Shown here piece by piece: positions 8,636-17,600 of a stretch of 64,000 bases of DNA. Under the pieces are notes generated by a model that was not told the origin of the DNA, did no database searches, and worked only from the letters and a program-made list of their open reading frames with translations. Positions within the stretch are counted from its first letter, which is position 1. Every line of letters starts with the position of its first letter. The position numbers and the translations under genes were made by a program. Source of the DNA: Candidatus Palauibacter australiensis (GTDB lineage: Bacteria; Gemmatimonadota; Gemmatimonadetes; Palauibacterales; Palauibacteraceae); the NCBI GenBank assembly GCA_026705295.1, contig JAPPBA010000180.1, positions 1 through 64,000 on the forward strand, in the 5' to 3' direction.

Positions 8636-9135
8636 TGGGCGGGCGTCAGTTCGCGCCGGAAGCGTGGCTCCCCTTCTTCGAGCGGCTGGAGAACACGGCC
8701 ATCGGGACGGCCGTGCGTGAATCGATCTGGGCCTTCCCCATCATCGAGGCCGTCCACCTGCTGGGGCTCGGGCTCCTGGGCGGGGCGGTGCTGCTCGCCG
8801 ATCTCCGGCTCCTGGGGAAGGGGCTCACGCGGCAGCCGATCGCGAACGTCGTGCGGCACGCGCGCCCCTGGCTGCTCGCGGGGGTGGGACTGATGTTCCT
8901 GACCGGTATTCCGCTGTTCCTGTCGGAAGCCGTGAAGTGCTACTACAACACGTCCTTCTGGGTGAAGATGATCTCGCTCCCGTTCGCGCTCGCGTTCACC
9001 TTCGGAACCCGGAAGTGGGTGGTCGCCGCGGCCCCGGGTCGCGCGAACTGGCGCACGCGGCTCATCGCCGCGATCTCGCTGGGGTTGTGGTTCACGGTGG
9101 CCGCCGCGGGACGCTGGATCGGCTTCTCCGCCTGA
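8635..9135 (+). CDS. DUF6644-type integral membrane protein (second of pair)
   Basis: This 166-residue protein is a paralogue of the preceding gene product. Both open with an amphipathic segment (ERLENTAIGTAVRES here, EWLGNTPWSVALLES there), then a conserved P-I/L-I-E-x-x-H motif leading into the first span, then LADLRLLG. About four membrane spans are visible. A conserved tract, KCYYNTSFWVKM, matches VRYYHNIFFRLK in the partner. The stop/start overlap with the partner implies coupled translation and equal stoichiometry. Function is unknown; with the haem lipoprotein upstream, a membrane redox role is possible but unproven. The gene converges on a DUF6152 gene 54 bp away. Confidence 0.8.
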   Translation: MGGRQFAPEAWLPFFERLENTAIGTAVRESIWAFPIIEAVHLLGLGLLGGAVLLADLRLLGKGLTRQPIANVVRHARPWLLAGVGLMFLTGIPLFLSEAVKCYYNTSFWVKMISLPFALAFTFGTRKWVVAAAPGRANWRTRLIAAISLGLWFTVAAAGRWIGFSA

Positions 9136-9189
9136 AGCCCTTCCCCGGATCCCGCTCCGGATCCCGCGTGCGGACGCCGACCGGGAGCG

Positions 9190-9708
9190 CTAGTTGTGCT
9201 CCTCGAGGATGCTGTGGCTGGTGACCTCGACGATCTCGCCTTCCCAGCCGGGGGGCGGCTGGCAGGGGTTGGCGTCGTAGGCGGGATCGTTGGGTCGCGG
9301 CGCGCCGCCGGGAGGGGCGCCGGCGCCGGATGAACCCATGAAGAACTTGCTGCCGTCGGTGAAGGTGACGTCGCGGCCGTTGGCCCGCTTGAGCGAGTGG
9401 TCCTTGGCCTGGTAGCCGTCCACGATGAGTTCGGTGCCGGGCGCGAGACAGTCCCGCTGGAGGCCCCGGCGCAGGAGCGTGTTCGGCGTGCCGCCCTCGA
9501 CCATCCAGACCTCGGATCCGGCATCGGTCTCGACCTCGAGGTGAATCCACGTGTGCGGGTTCACCCATTCGAGCCGCACGACGGCGCCCCGGAGGCGGAT
9601 GGGGGCGTTCCGGTCGAACTCCGCCCCGAAGGCGTGGTGCGCGATCAGCGGCGCCGCGGCGGCCAGCGCGACCCCGCCCGCCAGGAGGTACAGAGGCAGC
9701 TTCCTCAT
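9190..9708 (-). CDS. DUF6152 family secreted protein
   Basis: The product has 172 residues from the chosen start MRKLPLYLL, which opens a clear signal peptide ending near APLIAHH. The mature part begins with HHAFGAEFDRNAPI and then RLRGAVVRLEWVNPHTWIH, the typical opening of DUF6152 proteins, predicted small beta-barrel periplasmic proteins. An upstream in-frame extension exists but would bury the signal peptide, so it was rejected. The C-terminal third has Gly/Pro-rich spacers and ends EEHN. DUF6152 genes commonly neighbour DUF6644 membrane protein genes, as here, where they converge. No biochemical function is established for the family. Confidence 0.8.
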   Translation of the reverse strand: MRKLPLYLLAGGVALAAAAPLIAHHAFGAEFDRNAPIRLRGAVVRLEWVNPHTWIHLEVETDAGSEVWMVEGGTPNTLLRRGLQRDCLAPGTELIVDGYQAKDHSLKRANGRDVTFTDGSKFFMGSSGAGAPPGGAPRPNDPAYDANPCQPPPGWEGEIVEVTSHSILEEHN

Positions 9709-9804
9709 CGATCTCACCCGTGTCTCAACCCACAATCCGGCGCCACGACGACGCTCTTGCATCCTCGCTCCAAAGTAACAGCCGCCGGGGAGTTCCCGCG
9801 ACGG

Positions 9805-10875
9805 CTAGCGCTCCTGGGCGCGGGCGCCGCTGAGGACGTTGGAGAGGGCGTAGTTGCCCTCGTGGCAGGCGTACTCGTAGAGCTGGCCGTCGAGGCGCGT
9901 GAAGGGAACTTCCCCGCCCCAGCTCTCGACGAAGGTGTCCGGGTCCTCGACGGTGAACTCGTAGTGGATCGTGTGTTCGTCCGCGCGCGTGATGCGCTCC
10001 GTCACGGTCATCCGCTCCGAGCCGGGGCCGAACAGGTACACGTAGGCAGCCATCTGGTCCGGATTCAGGTTCGTCGTGCGGACGACGAGCGTGTCTCCCT
10101 CCCAGCGCCCCCACGATTCGCCGAACCACGGGCGCACGCCATCGCCGGTCGGCTTCGGCTCGCCCATGCGGACGATGCGCACGTCGTGCACCATCTCCGT
10201 CAGGATCATGATGTGATCGGACGTCTGCACGATGGTGTAGTTGTTGTTGTAGAAGTAGTTCGGCAGCATCGGCGGGCCGGCGTTGGAGCCGAAGGAGAGG
10301 ATGCAGCGCTCGCCGACGGGGCGGTTCTCGGGATTGTCGAACGCGCCAGCCAGCCGCCCGTAGGCCTGGAGTCGCCGCCGCCGGCCTTCGGGAGTGAGAG
10401 CCGGGATGCGACCGTCCTCCGGGTACGTGAGGAGCGAGCTTCGGGGCTCGCCGTTGAACACCGCGACCCGGTCGCCCGCATCGATCCAGAAGTAGTTATA
10501 GCCGCCGACGCCGCCGGCCGCGCCCGTGGAACCGTCTCCTCCCACCGGCGGGGCCTCGCGGTCCGGGTCGCTGGGCGCGTTTCGGTCGTCGATGTACTCC
10601 TGGCGCCGCCCCTCGCGGACCGCGACCTCCTCCGCCGTGAGCACGAGTGCCTCGCCCTCCGGGCGCTGCAGCGGCGTCATCGTCCCGTTCGTCCAGTCAC
10701 CCTGCAGATCGGGATGCCCGTCCGCGGTCCGCGGAACGACCCATCCATCCCCGCCTTCCCCCGGACGGCCGCCGGCCCCGTCGCACGCGGAGAACGCGGC
10801 GGCGCCGAGCAGGGCCGCGAGCGCCAGCACGCCGGGGCGTCCCCGCGGGCACGGTCGACGACTCGCGGACCTCAT
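9805..10875 (-). CDS. Secreted lipoprotein of an uncharacterised family (paralogue A)
   Basis: The 356-residue product has an Arg/Pro-rich start and a hydrophobic segment ending in a lipobox (AAFSAC, Cys near 31). The mature part starts with RTADGHPDLQGDW, a recurring opening in secreted proteins of unknown function from Gemmatimonadota and Acidobacteriota. Later phrases, such as WGRWEGDTLVVRTTNLN, SERMTVTERITRAD and IHYEFTVEDPDTF, align with the next gene's VGRWEEDTFVVTVNGFN, YRLTVTERWTM and MYEATMEDPETF, so the two are paralogues. The pattern suggests a beta-rich lipocalin-like or propeller fragment, but no activity is known. No strong ribosome site precedes the ATG; a GTG eight codons upstream is an alternative start. 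It lies 35 bp downstream of its paralogue, on the same strand. Confidence 0.72.
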   Translation of the reverse strand: MRSASRRPCPRGRPGVLALAALLGAAAFSACDGAGGRPGEGGDGWVVPRTADGHPDLQGDWTNGTMTPLQRPEGEALVLTAEEVAVREGRRQEYIDDRNAPSDPDREAPPVGGDGSTGAAGGVGGYNYFWIDAGDRVAVFNGEPRSSLLTYPEDGRIPALTPEGRRRRLQAYGRLAGAFDNPENRPVGERCILSFGSNAGPPMLPNYFYNNNYTIVQTSDHIMILTEMVHDVRIVRMGEPKPTGDGVRPWFGESWGRWEGDTLVVRTTNLNPDQMAAYVYLFGPGSERMTVTERITRADEHTIHYEFTVEDPDTFVESWGGEVPFTRLDGQLYEYACHEGNYALSNVLSGARAQER

Positions 10876-10910
10876 CGGCGCTGACGCGGGGCTTGCCACG
10901 GGCCGCCCGG

Positions 10911-11798
10911 CTACCGGATCGGGTTCTTTCGGAGGTGTCCGTACATCAACTCCTCCACGAAGGGGACGCACTTGAACTGCCCCAGCCTCGCGTCGGGATC
11001 CACGTTTCGGTACAGCGGCAGGCGGATCGTCCACGGCTCGGAGAACGTCTCGGGGTCCTCCATCGTGGCCTCGTACATCAGGTGGTCGGGCCCGAGCATC
11101 GTCCACCGTTCCGTGACCGTGAGCCGGTAGCTGTGGTGGTTCCCGGCCCGGTCGAACCAGGTCTGGCCGTTGAACCCGTTCACGGTGACGACGAAGGTGT
11201 CCTCCTCCCAGCGCCCCACCGACTGCCCCATCCAGGCATCCACCTGGGGGGGACCGGGATCCTCGAGATAGATGTCGCGGACCGCTCCGGCGTACTCGTA
11301 GGCGATGAAGAACTTCGACTCGCTCTGGAAGATCTGGAACGGGAGGTGCATGTAGTTCGCGCGCGGGACGCCGGGCAGGTAGCAGCGGATCTCGGGGTCG
11401 CGCTCGAGCCAGCGTTCGCGGTTTTCGTCGCGCCGCTCCAGGGCTTCCGGGAGGTAGGGGATGCTCCCGCCGACCACGATCCCCTGCCCGGACGGCACGG
11501 ATCCCACAGCGCCGAGCGCCACGACCTCGTTGGCGGGGACGGGCACGACGGGGCCTTCCTGCATGGCGAGCGCGGGACGCGCCATGTGCGGCTCCACGTC
11601 CCAGTACGCATTTCCGAGCGCCGCCCAGATGCCGTTGAAGTCGGGATGTCCCGAGGCCGTTCGCGGGATGCCGTCGTCCGGCGTGCAGGCGGCGACCGTT
11701 CCGAGCCCCAGGACGAGGAGGGCGCACAGGACACGCCTCCCGCGACAGCGGTTTCGCTCCACGCGACGTAGCTCGCGCCTCCTCGGGAAGTTCGCCAT
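10911..11798 (-). CDS. Secreted lipoprotein of the same uncharacterised family (paralogue B)
   Basis: This 295-residue protein starts at an ATG preceded by GGAGG. A basic N-terminus and hydrophobic stretch end in a lipobox (LGTVAAC, Cys about 38). The mature sequence opens PRTASGHPDFNGIW and shares with the neighbouring paralogue the WEEDTFVVTVNGFN and TVTERWTM blocks and an acidic EDPETF segment. A Cys pair (IRCYLPGVPR and FKCVPFVEEL) is conserved in position with the paralogue's CILSFG and YACHEGN, perhaps a disulphide. Its function is unknown. It is the first gene of the minus-strand group and is divergent from the NHL lipoprotein gene across 159 bp, which should hold both promoters. Confidence 0.72.
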   Translation of the reverse strand: MANFPRRRELRRVERNRCRGRRVLCALLVLGLGTVAACTPDDGIPRTASGHPDFNGIWAALGNAYWDVEPHMARPALAMQEGPVVPVPANEVVALGAVGSVPSGQGIVVGGSIPYLPEALERRDENRERWLERDPEIRCYLPGVPRANYMHLPFQIFQSESKFFIAYEYAGAVRDIYLEDPGPPQVDAWMGQSVGRWEEDTFVVTVNGFNGQTWFDRAGNHHSYRLTVTERWTMLGPDHLMYEATMEDPETFSEPWTIRLPLYRNVDPDARLGQFKCVPFVEELMYGHLRKNPIR

Positions 11799-11957
11799 CG
11801 GCACCGACCTCCGGTTTGACCGTTCCGCGTGCGTCGGGTCGAAACTGCGACCCGGCCCATTCTCTGGCCAGATCGGCGGGGCGGAGGCACATTTTGAGAG
11901 GCGGGTCGACGCAGGGCGGGGTACGGGTTGCGCAACACTGAACGACCGGGAGGAGAC

Positions 11958-13085
11958 ATGAAGAACCTGCGCGTAACCGGACTGGCACACTTGACCGCAC
12001 TGGGGGCCGCGTTCCTCGGCATCGCGGCCTGCGGCGCGGAGGACGCGGCGGAGGATGAGATGATGGATCCGGCCGAGGAGGTCACGGATCCGGCGGCGGC
12101 GGGTCTCCCGAACCCCACGCCCAACGTGATCAAGGACTGGGCGCCGCTCCCGGATGGCCGGACGTGGGGCTCCACGGCGGGCATCGATATCGACCCCATC
12201 GACGGCCACATTTGGGCCTACGACCGTTGTGGCGGGATCGCGCTCTCCGGCGGGTGTGCGGAGAACATCGTCGACCCCGTGTTCAAGTTCCACCGCGAGA
12301 CGGGCGAGGTCCTGGCCAGCTTCGGTGCTGGCCTCTTCGTGCTTCCGCACGGGCTCCACGTGGACGAGGACGGGAACGTTTGGGTTACGGACTCCCAGGG
12401 GACAGAAGACAAGGGGCATACCGTCGTGAAGTTCTCGCCGGAAGGCGAGGTGCTCATGATGCTCGGGGAGATGGGCGTTCGGAGCAGCGAGCCCGGCACC
12501 TTCTTCAACGAGCCGTGCGACGTGATCACGGCTCCGGACGGGTCGATCTTCGTCTCCGACGGCCACAGCGGACAGAACGCGAACCCTCCGGAGGGGTCCA
12601 CCGGCCGTATCATCAAGTTCTCGCCCGAAGGCGAATACCTCATGGAGTGGGGCGTGATCGGCGACGCGCCGGGCGAGTTTCGGACCCCGCACGCGCTCGA
12701 GATGGACTCGCGGGGGCGCCTCTTCGTCGCGGACCGGGGCAACCACCGCATCCAGGTCTTCGACCAGGAAGGGAACCTGCTCGACATCTTTTACGAGTTC
12801 GGCCGCGTCAGCGGACTCTTCATCGACGACGCGGACAACGTCTATGCCATCGACTCGGAGTCGAACCCCAACCAGCACTCGGACTGGCTGACCGGCGTTC
12901 GGATCGGCCACGCCTCCCAGGACCGGGTCACGGCCTTCATCCCGCCGCACGAATCCGACGATCCGCAGGGCGAGGCCGGCGAGGGCGTCGCGGTCGATGC
13001 GGACGGGAACGTTTATGCTGCGGAAGGACCGAACTCGCGGGCCGCCGCCGAGGGCGGAGTCACGAAGTACACTGGCAACCGATGA
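11958..13085 (+). CDS. NHL-repeat beta-propeller lipoprotein, peptidyl-amidating-lyase-like
   Basis: The product has 375 residues from an ATG preceded by GGGAGGAG. A signal with lipobox ends at about Cys25 (LGIAAC), followed by an acidic linker. The rest forms NHL-type blades: LPHGLHVDEDGNVWVTD, FNEPCDVITAPDGSIFVSDGH, TPHALEMDSRGRLFVADRGN and HRIQVFDQEGNLL. The layout is closest to the lyase half of peptidylglycine alpha-amidating enzymes and related bacterial proteins, which use metal-binding His/Tyr/Arg in a six-bladed propeller. Bacterial members are mostly uncharacterised, so an enzymatic role is possible, not shown. It leads a plus-strand group with two YbjQ-like secreted proteins (37 bp gap). 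Confidence 0.82.
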   Translation: MKNLRVTGLAHLTALGAAFLGIAACGAEDAAEDEMMDPAEEVTDPAAAGLPNPTPNVIKDWAPLPDGRTWGSTAGIDIDPIDGHIWAYDRCGGIALSGGCAENIVDPVFKFHRETGEVLASFGAGLFVLPHGLHVDEDGNVWVTDSQGTEDKGHTVVKFSPEGEVLMMLGEMGVRSSEPGTFFNEPCDVITAPDGSIFVSDGHSGQNANPPEGSTGRIIKFSPEGEYLMEWGVIGDAPGEFRTPHALEMDSRGRLFVADRGNHRIQVFDQEGNLLDIFYEFGRVSGLFIDDADNVYAIDSESNPNQHSDWLTGVRIGHASQDRVTAFIPPHESDDPQGEAGEGVAVDADGNVYAAEGPNSRAAAEGGVTKYTGNR

Positions 13086-13122
13086 GCAATCGACGCAGGG
13101 CTGCTGAAGGAGGGAAGAGAAG

Positions 13123-13872
13123 ATGACGATGAGAAGATTCGCTTCGGGGATGGCGGTGGGTGCGTTGGCGCTCGCCTTCGCGGGATCCGCCGCCGTCGCC
13201 CAGGAACTCAGCGAAGTGTGTCCGGATTCGCCGGACATGACGGGCGCCATGTGGGGACTGGTCTCGGACGGGGACACGCAGATGGGTTTGCCCAGCGCCA
13301 CCGTCGTCGCGAGCTGGGAAAGGGACGGCGAGTCGGGACAGATGGAAGGGCAGACCGCGCTGGACGGCGGCTATACGCTGTGCTACGTGCCGCTCGGCGT
13401 CGAGATCTCGGTTCAGCCGGTGTTCATGGGCACGGGAGGGGCCGCCATCACGGCCAGTCTCACGGAACAGATCACCCGCCTGGACCTCACGTTTTCCCTC
13501 TCCGCCGTCGGTAGCGGCGGCAACGACGACCGGATCTGGGCCTGCTTCGGTGGGGTTACGGACAACCAGGTCAACGTCCAGAATACGCGACTCATCCGGT
13601 GCGACCCGGGCTGGGCGGGGATCGACCGCTGTCCGAAGGAAGCGGAGTACGGTCAGGTGCAGGCGACGATGACGGGCGGCGGCCTGTCAGCGGACGATGA
13701 GGACCGCGTGGACGAAATAGCCGGAAGTTCGGACTTTCGCGAAGCCCTCGAGAAGCTGGTCGCCGACGCCGCGCGGCTCGGGGCGAACGCCATGATCAAT
13801 GTCCGGATGAACCGGAATTCGCTCACCGCCGAGGCGGTCACGATCTCCGTCGATCCTACCAGCTGCCGCTGA
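13123..13872 (+). CDS. Secreted two-domain protein with C-terminal YbjQ-like domain (copy 1)
   Basis: This 249-residue protein starts at an ATG after AAGGAGGGAAG. A signal peptide (1-27, ending AVAQ) is followed by a carboxypeptidase-regulatory-like beta-sandwich (about 40-125, with TALDGGYTLCYVPLGVEI). A middle segment has paired Cys (IWACFGG, IRCDPGW, DRCPKEAE). A C-terminal block resembles YbjQ/heavy-metal-binding proteins (FREALEKLVADAARLGANAMINVRMNRNS). The YbjQ fold oligomerises in known structures, and its function is unclear. Fusion to a secreted regulatory-type domain is unusual to my knowledge. The stop codon overlaps the start of a close paralogue (TGATG). Confidence 0.75.
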   Translation: MTMRRFASGMAVGALALAFAGSAAVAQELSEVCPDSPDMTGAMWGLVSDGDTQMGLPSATVVASWERDGESGQMEGQTALDGGYTLCYVPLGVEISVQPVFMGTGGAAITASLTEQITRLDLTFSLSAVGSGGNDDRIWACFGGVTDNQVNVQNTRLIRCDPGWAGIDRCPKEAEYGQVQATMTGGGLSADDEDRVDEIAGSSDFREALEKLVADAARLGANAMINVRMNRNSLTAEAVTISVDPTSCR

Positions 13873-14600
13873 TGGGAAGGATCGCCGCGGGAGCGGCGGC
13901 GCTCGCTTTCGCGGGACCTGCGGCGGTTGCTCAGGAAGTCAACGAGGTATGCCCGGACTCGCCGGAGATGACGGGCGCGCTGTGGGGACTGGTCTCGGAC
14001 GGAGCCACGCAGATGGGACTCCCCGGCGCGACCGTCATCGCCAGTTGGGTGCACGACGGCCAGGAGGGGCGGAGGGAGGGACAGACGGCGCTGGACGGCA
14101 GCTACACGCTGTGCTATGTGCCGCTCGGCGTCGAGATCTCGCTGCAACCGGCGCTCCTGGGGACTGGAGGCGCTGCCGTCGCCGTGAGTCTCACGGAGGA
14201 GATCACACGGCTGGACCTTGGCTTTTCTCTCACTGGCGTCGGCGCGGGCGACGACCGGATCTGGGCCTGTTTCGTCGGCACCACGGATAACCAGATCAAC
14301 CTCCAGCATTCGCGGCTCATTCGGTGCGACCCGGGGTGGGGCGGGATCGACCGCTGTCCGAAGGAAGAGGAACACGGCCAGGTGCAGGCGACAGTTTCCA
14401 TGTACTCCGTCACGTCGGATACGATGGCCGTGGAAGGAGGCAGGCGGGCCGGGAGCCTTGAACTCCGCGGAGCCCTCGAGAAAGTCATCGCCGACGCCAG
14501 ACGGCTGGGGGCGAACGCGTTGATCAATTGGCGGATGAACCGAAACTCGGTGACCGCCGAAGCCGTCACCATCTCGGTCGATCCCGCCACCTGCCGTTGA
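13872..14600 (+). CDS. Secreted two-domain protein with C-terminal YbjQ-like domain (copy 2)
   Basis: This 242-residue paralogue of the preceding gene product has the same order: signal peptide (shorter, ending AVAQE), regulatory-type beta-sandwich with TALDGSYTLCYVPLGVEI, conserved Cys at IWACFVG, IRCDPGW and DRCPKEEE, and a YbjQ-like tail (LRGALEKVIADARRLGANALINWRMNRNS). The two differ most between the Cys region and the tail. Long runs of identical nucleotides show a fairly recent tandem duplication. The start is fixed by overlap with the stop of copy 1, so the pair is translationally coupled. It ends just before a strong GC hairpin shared with a convergent protease gene. Confidence 0.75.
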   Translation: MGRIAAGAAALAFAGPAAVAQEVNEVCPDSPEMTGALWGLVSDGATQMGLPGATVIASWVHDGQEGRREGQTALDGSYTLCYVPLGVEISLQPALLGTGGAAVAVSLTEEITRLDLGFSLTGVGAGDDRIWACFVGTTDNQINLQHSRLIRCDPGWGGIDRCPKEEEHGQVQATVSMYSVTSDTMAVEGGRRAGSLELRGALEKVIADARRLGANALINWRMNRNSVTAEAVTISVDPATCR

Positions 14601-14609
14601 CGCTGGGCG

Positions 14610-14647
14610 CGCCGGCGCGGGCCCACGGTGAGTGGCCCGCGCCGGCG
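14610..14647. terminator. 14-bp perfect hairpin between convergent genes
   Basis: Arms 14610-14623 (CGCCGGCGCGGGCC) and 14634-14647 are exact reverse complements around a 10-nt loop. It sits between the stop codons of two convergent genes, where a bidirectional terminator is expected. No T-run is present on either strand, so Rho-independent activity is uncertain. Confidence 0.55.
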
Positions 14648-14654
14648 GCCTCGG

Positions 14655-17600
14655 TCAGGGTCGCCGCACGCGGATCGGGAAGGGCGGCCGTTCGGGTGTC
14701 GCCACCGGTGACGCCTCGAGTTGCTGCAGCACGACCTCGATCGCCTTCTCCAGCTGCGGGTCGACGCCCGCGATCACCTCGGCCGGCCACTGTTCCACTT
14801 CGATGTCCGGCGGCACACCCACGTTCTCGACGATGAACCCGTCCTCCGTCCATATCGCGAGGTTCGGCGCCGTGATCGACCCGCCGTCCATCAGAATCGG
14901 GAACCCCAGGACGCCGACGAGCCCGCCCCAGGTGCGGCGCCCGATGAGCGTGCCCATCTCGAGCTTGCGGAACATCCACGGCAGCATGTCCCCGCCGGAA
15001 CCGGCGTTCTCGTCGATGAGCATCACCTTGGGGCCCGGGATCGCGCCCTGCGGCGTGACGAGGTCGGCCCCGTAGCGCATCGCCCAGTGCGACATGTAGG
15101 GCCGCCGGAGGATGTTGATGTAGTAGTCCGCGATCTGGCCGCCCCCATTGTGCCGCTCGTCGATGATCACGGCCTCCCGGTTCGTCTGCGGGAAGAAGTA
15201 GCGCTTGAAGTACTCGTGTCCCGCGCCGGCCGTGTTGGGCACGTATACGTATGCGACGCGCCCGCCGGTGGCTTCGTCGACCCGCGCGAGGTTGCCCTCC
15301 ACCCAGTCGCGGTTCCGCAGCGCGCCCTCGTTCGCCACCGGCACGACGTCGACGGTGCGTGACCCCGTCCCGTCCGGCGACGGGCCGACGGTGATCGAAA
15401 CGATCCGGCCGGCCGTGTTCTCGAACCGGCTGTAGAGGTTCTCCGGCGCGGAGAGCGCGACCCCTTCGACCGCCAGCAGGTATTCGCCCGCCTCGACCTC
15501 GACCCCCGGCTCCGTGAGCGGGGATCGGAGTCCGGGATTCCAGTTGAGACCGCCGTACACCTTCTCGAACCGGTACCGCCCCTCTTCGACGACGAAGTCC
15601 GCGCCCAGGAGGCCGCCCGGCACGTCGTCCGTCTCGTGCAGGAAGTCGCCGCCGCCGCCACGGTGGTGCCCCACCGCAATCTCGGAATGGAGCCACGTCA
15701 TGAGCCGGTTGAGGTCGGCCCGCGAGGTGAGGTGGGGGAGGAAAGCGGCGTACTTCTCCTTCATGGCGGGCCAGTCCGCGCCGTGCATGTTCGGGTCGTA
15801 GAAGTAGTCGCGGTTGATCCGCCAGGCCTCATCGTAGATCTGACGCCATTCCGCGCGCGGGGCGATCCTCACCTGCACGTCGGCGACGCGGAGCCGGTCC
15901 GCGCCGGATCCGATGTCCGTCCCGCCGGCGTTGCCGATGAACCAGCCGCCGGACGTCGCGTACAGCACGCTCCTGCGGTCTGCGGACAGGTCGTAGAAGC
16001 GCGTGCCGCCGACCACCGTCGCCGCCTCGCGCTCGGCGAGCGAGAAGCGGTGGAGGCTGGGGCCGGCACCGGGGCTTCCGAACCCGCTGGCCGTCTCGCT
16101 TCGGACGTAGAAGAGCTGGCCCGGGTCGCCGGGTTGCAGGTTCGCGTAGCCGGCTTCGGGCAACGGCAGGGCGAGGATCCGCTGGTCGAGCCCGTCGAAG
16201 TCGATGCGGACGGTGACCTCGTCCGCATCGCCGGCTGCCTCCGCATCGCCGGCTCCCCCCGCCTCCGGTTCGGCCTCGTCCCCGGCCTCTTCGTCGCTTT
16301 CCCTCGCCAGCGGGGACGGCGTTCCCTTCTCGAGGACCGCGAGATAGATCGCGTTCGTCATGTCGAAGTCGTTGTTCGACTGGGCGAACCACTGGACGAC
16401 GGGGCCCGCGTCCGTGGAGGACGTGAGATAGAGGTACTTGCCGCCGGCGTCGAAGACGGCTTCGGAGACGTCGCTGAGCCCGTCCGTGACGGCTCTCGTC
16501 TCTCCCGTTTCGAGGAGGTGCACGTAGGCGGTGCGGATGTTGGTCTCGTTGTTGCGCGTGTAGACGAGCCAGCGGGAGTCCGGCGACCAGGCGTGCGAGG
16601 GCGGGGGCAGCGGCCCGTACATCGCGTCGGCATCCACGCGGTGCGTGTCCCCGGAGGCGAGGTCGATCCAGTACACGGCCCGCGAGTTGTCCGTGTAGCT
16701 GATCTTCGTGCCGTCGGGCGACCACACCGCGTCCGCGTAGAACCCGGCGCCGTCGAGCGGGTAGGCGCGCGCTTCTCCCGCGCCCGATGCACCCGATTGC
16801 GGAGCCACGTACAGCCGGTATTCGCCCGAGGCGTCGGAGAACCAGGCGATCGACTCTCCGTCGGGCGACCAGGCGGGGCTCCGCTCATGGGCCGCGGTCG
16901 ACTGCGTGAGGTTGCGGTCGTCCCCCTTGTCGCGCGGCAACGTGACGATCTCGCCCCGGAACTCGAAGGCGGCGCGGGCGCCGGAGGGCGAGAGGCTCGC
17001 GTTGCGGACGAAGTTCTCGCCGCCGGCGTAGCGGGGCCGCACCTCCAGGAGATCCGTCGCGACCCGCACCGGCACGGGGTCGCTCGCGCCCGAGCGGGGA
17101 TCGAGCAGGTGCAACCGCCCCGCCTGCTCGTAGGCGATCCGGCCGCCGCCCGCCGACGCGTTCAGCACCGGGAAGTCCTCGTGCGCGGTGATCCGCGAGA
17201 CGTGCCCCGTCCCCGTGTCATAGGCATGGACGTTGAACTCCCCGTCGCGGTCCGAGCGGAAGTAGACGCGGTCCCCGATCCACATGGGGTCCGTGTCGTT
17301 CGAGCGGCCTTCGGGCTGCGGAATCTGCACGACGGAATGGTCCGCCACGTCGTAGATCCAGATCCGCGTCGTCGTCCCGCCCCGGTAGTTCTTCCACTGC
17401 GTGAAGGCTTCGTACAGCGGCGTGTAGGCGATCTTCGCGCCGTCCGGCGAATAGGTCGCCTTGAACGCGTGCGGAATGGGCAGCTGTTCGGGGTGTCCGC
17501 CGCTCGTCGCGACCGTGAACAACTGGCGGTGGCGGCCCGTGTAGGCGTTGCGTCCCGACGAAAAGAGCACCGCCGACCCGTCGGGCGTGAAACTCTGGAC

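Noticed and set aside
9136-9189. GGATCC repeats as a possible terminator between convergent genes
   Set aside because: The sites are short self-palindromes with little stem stability, so they were not listed as a feature.
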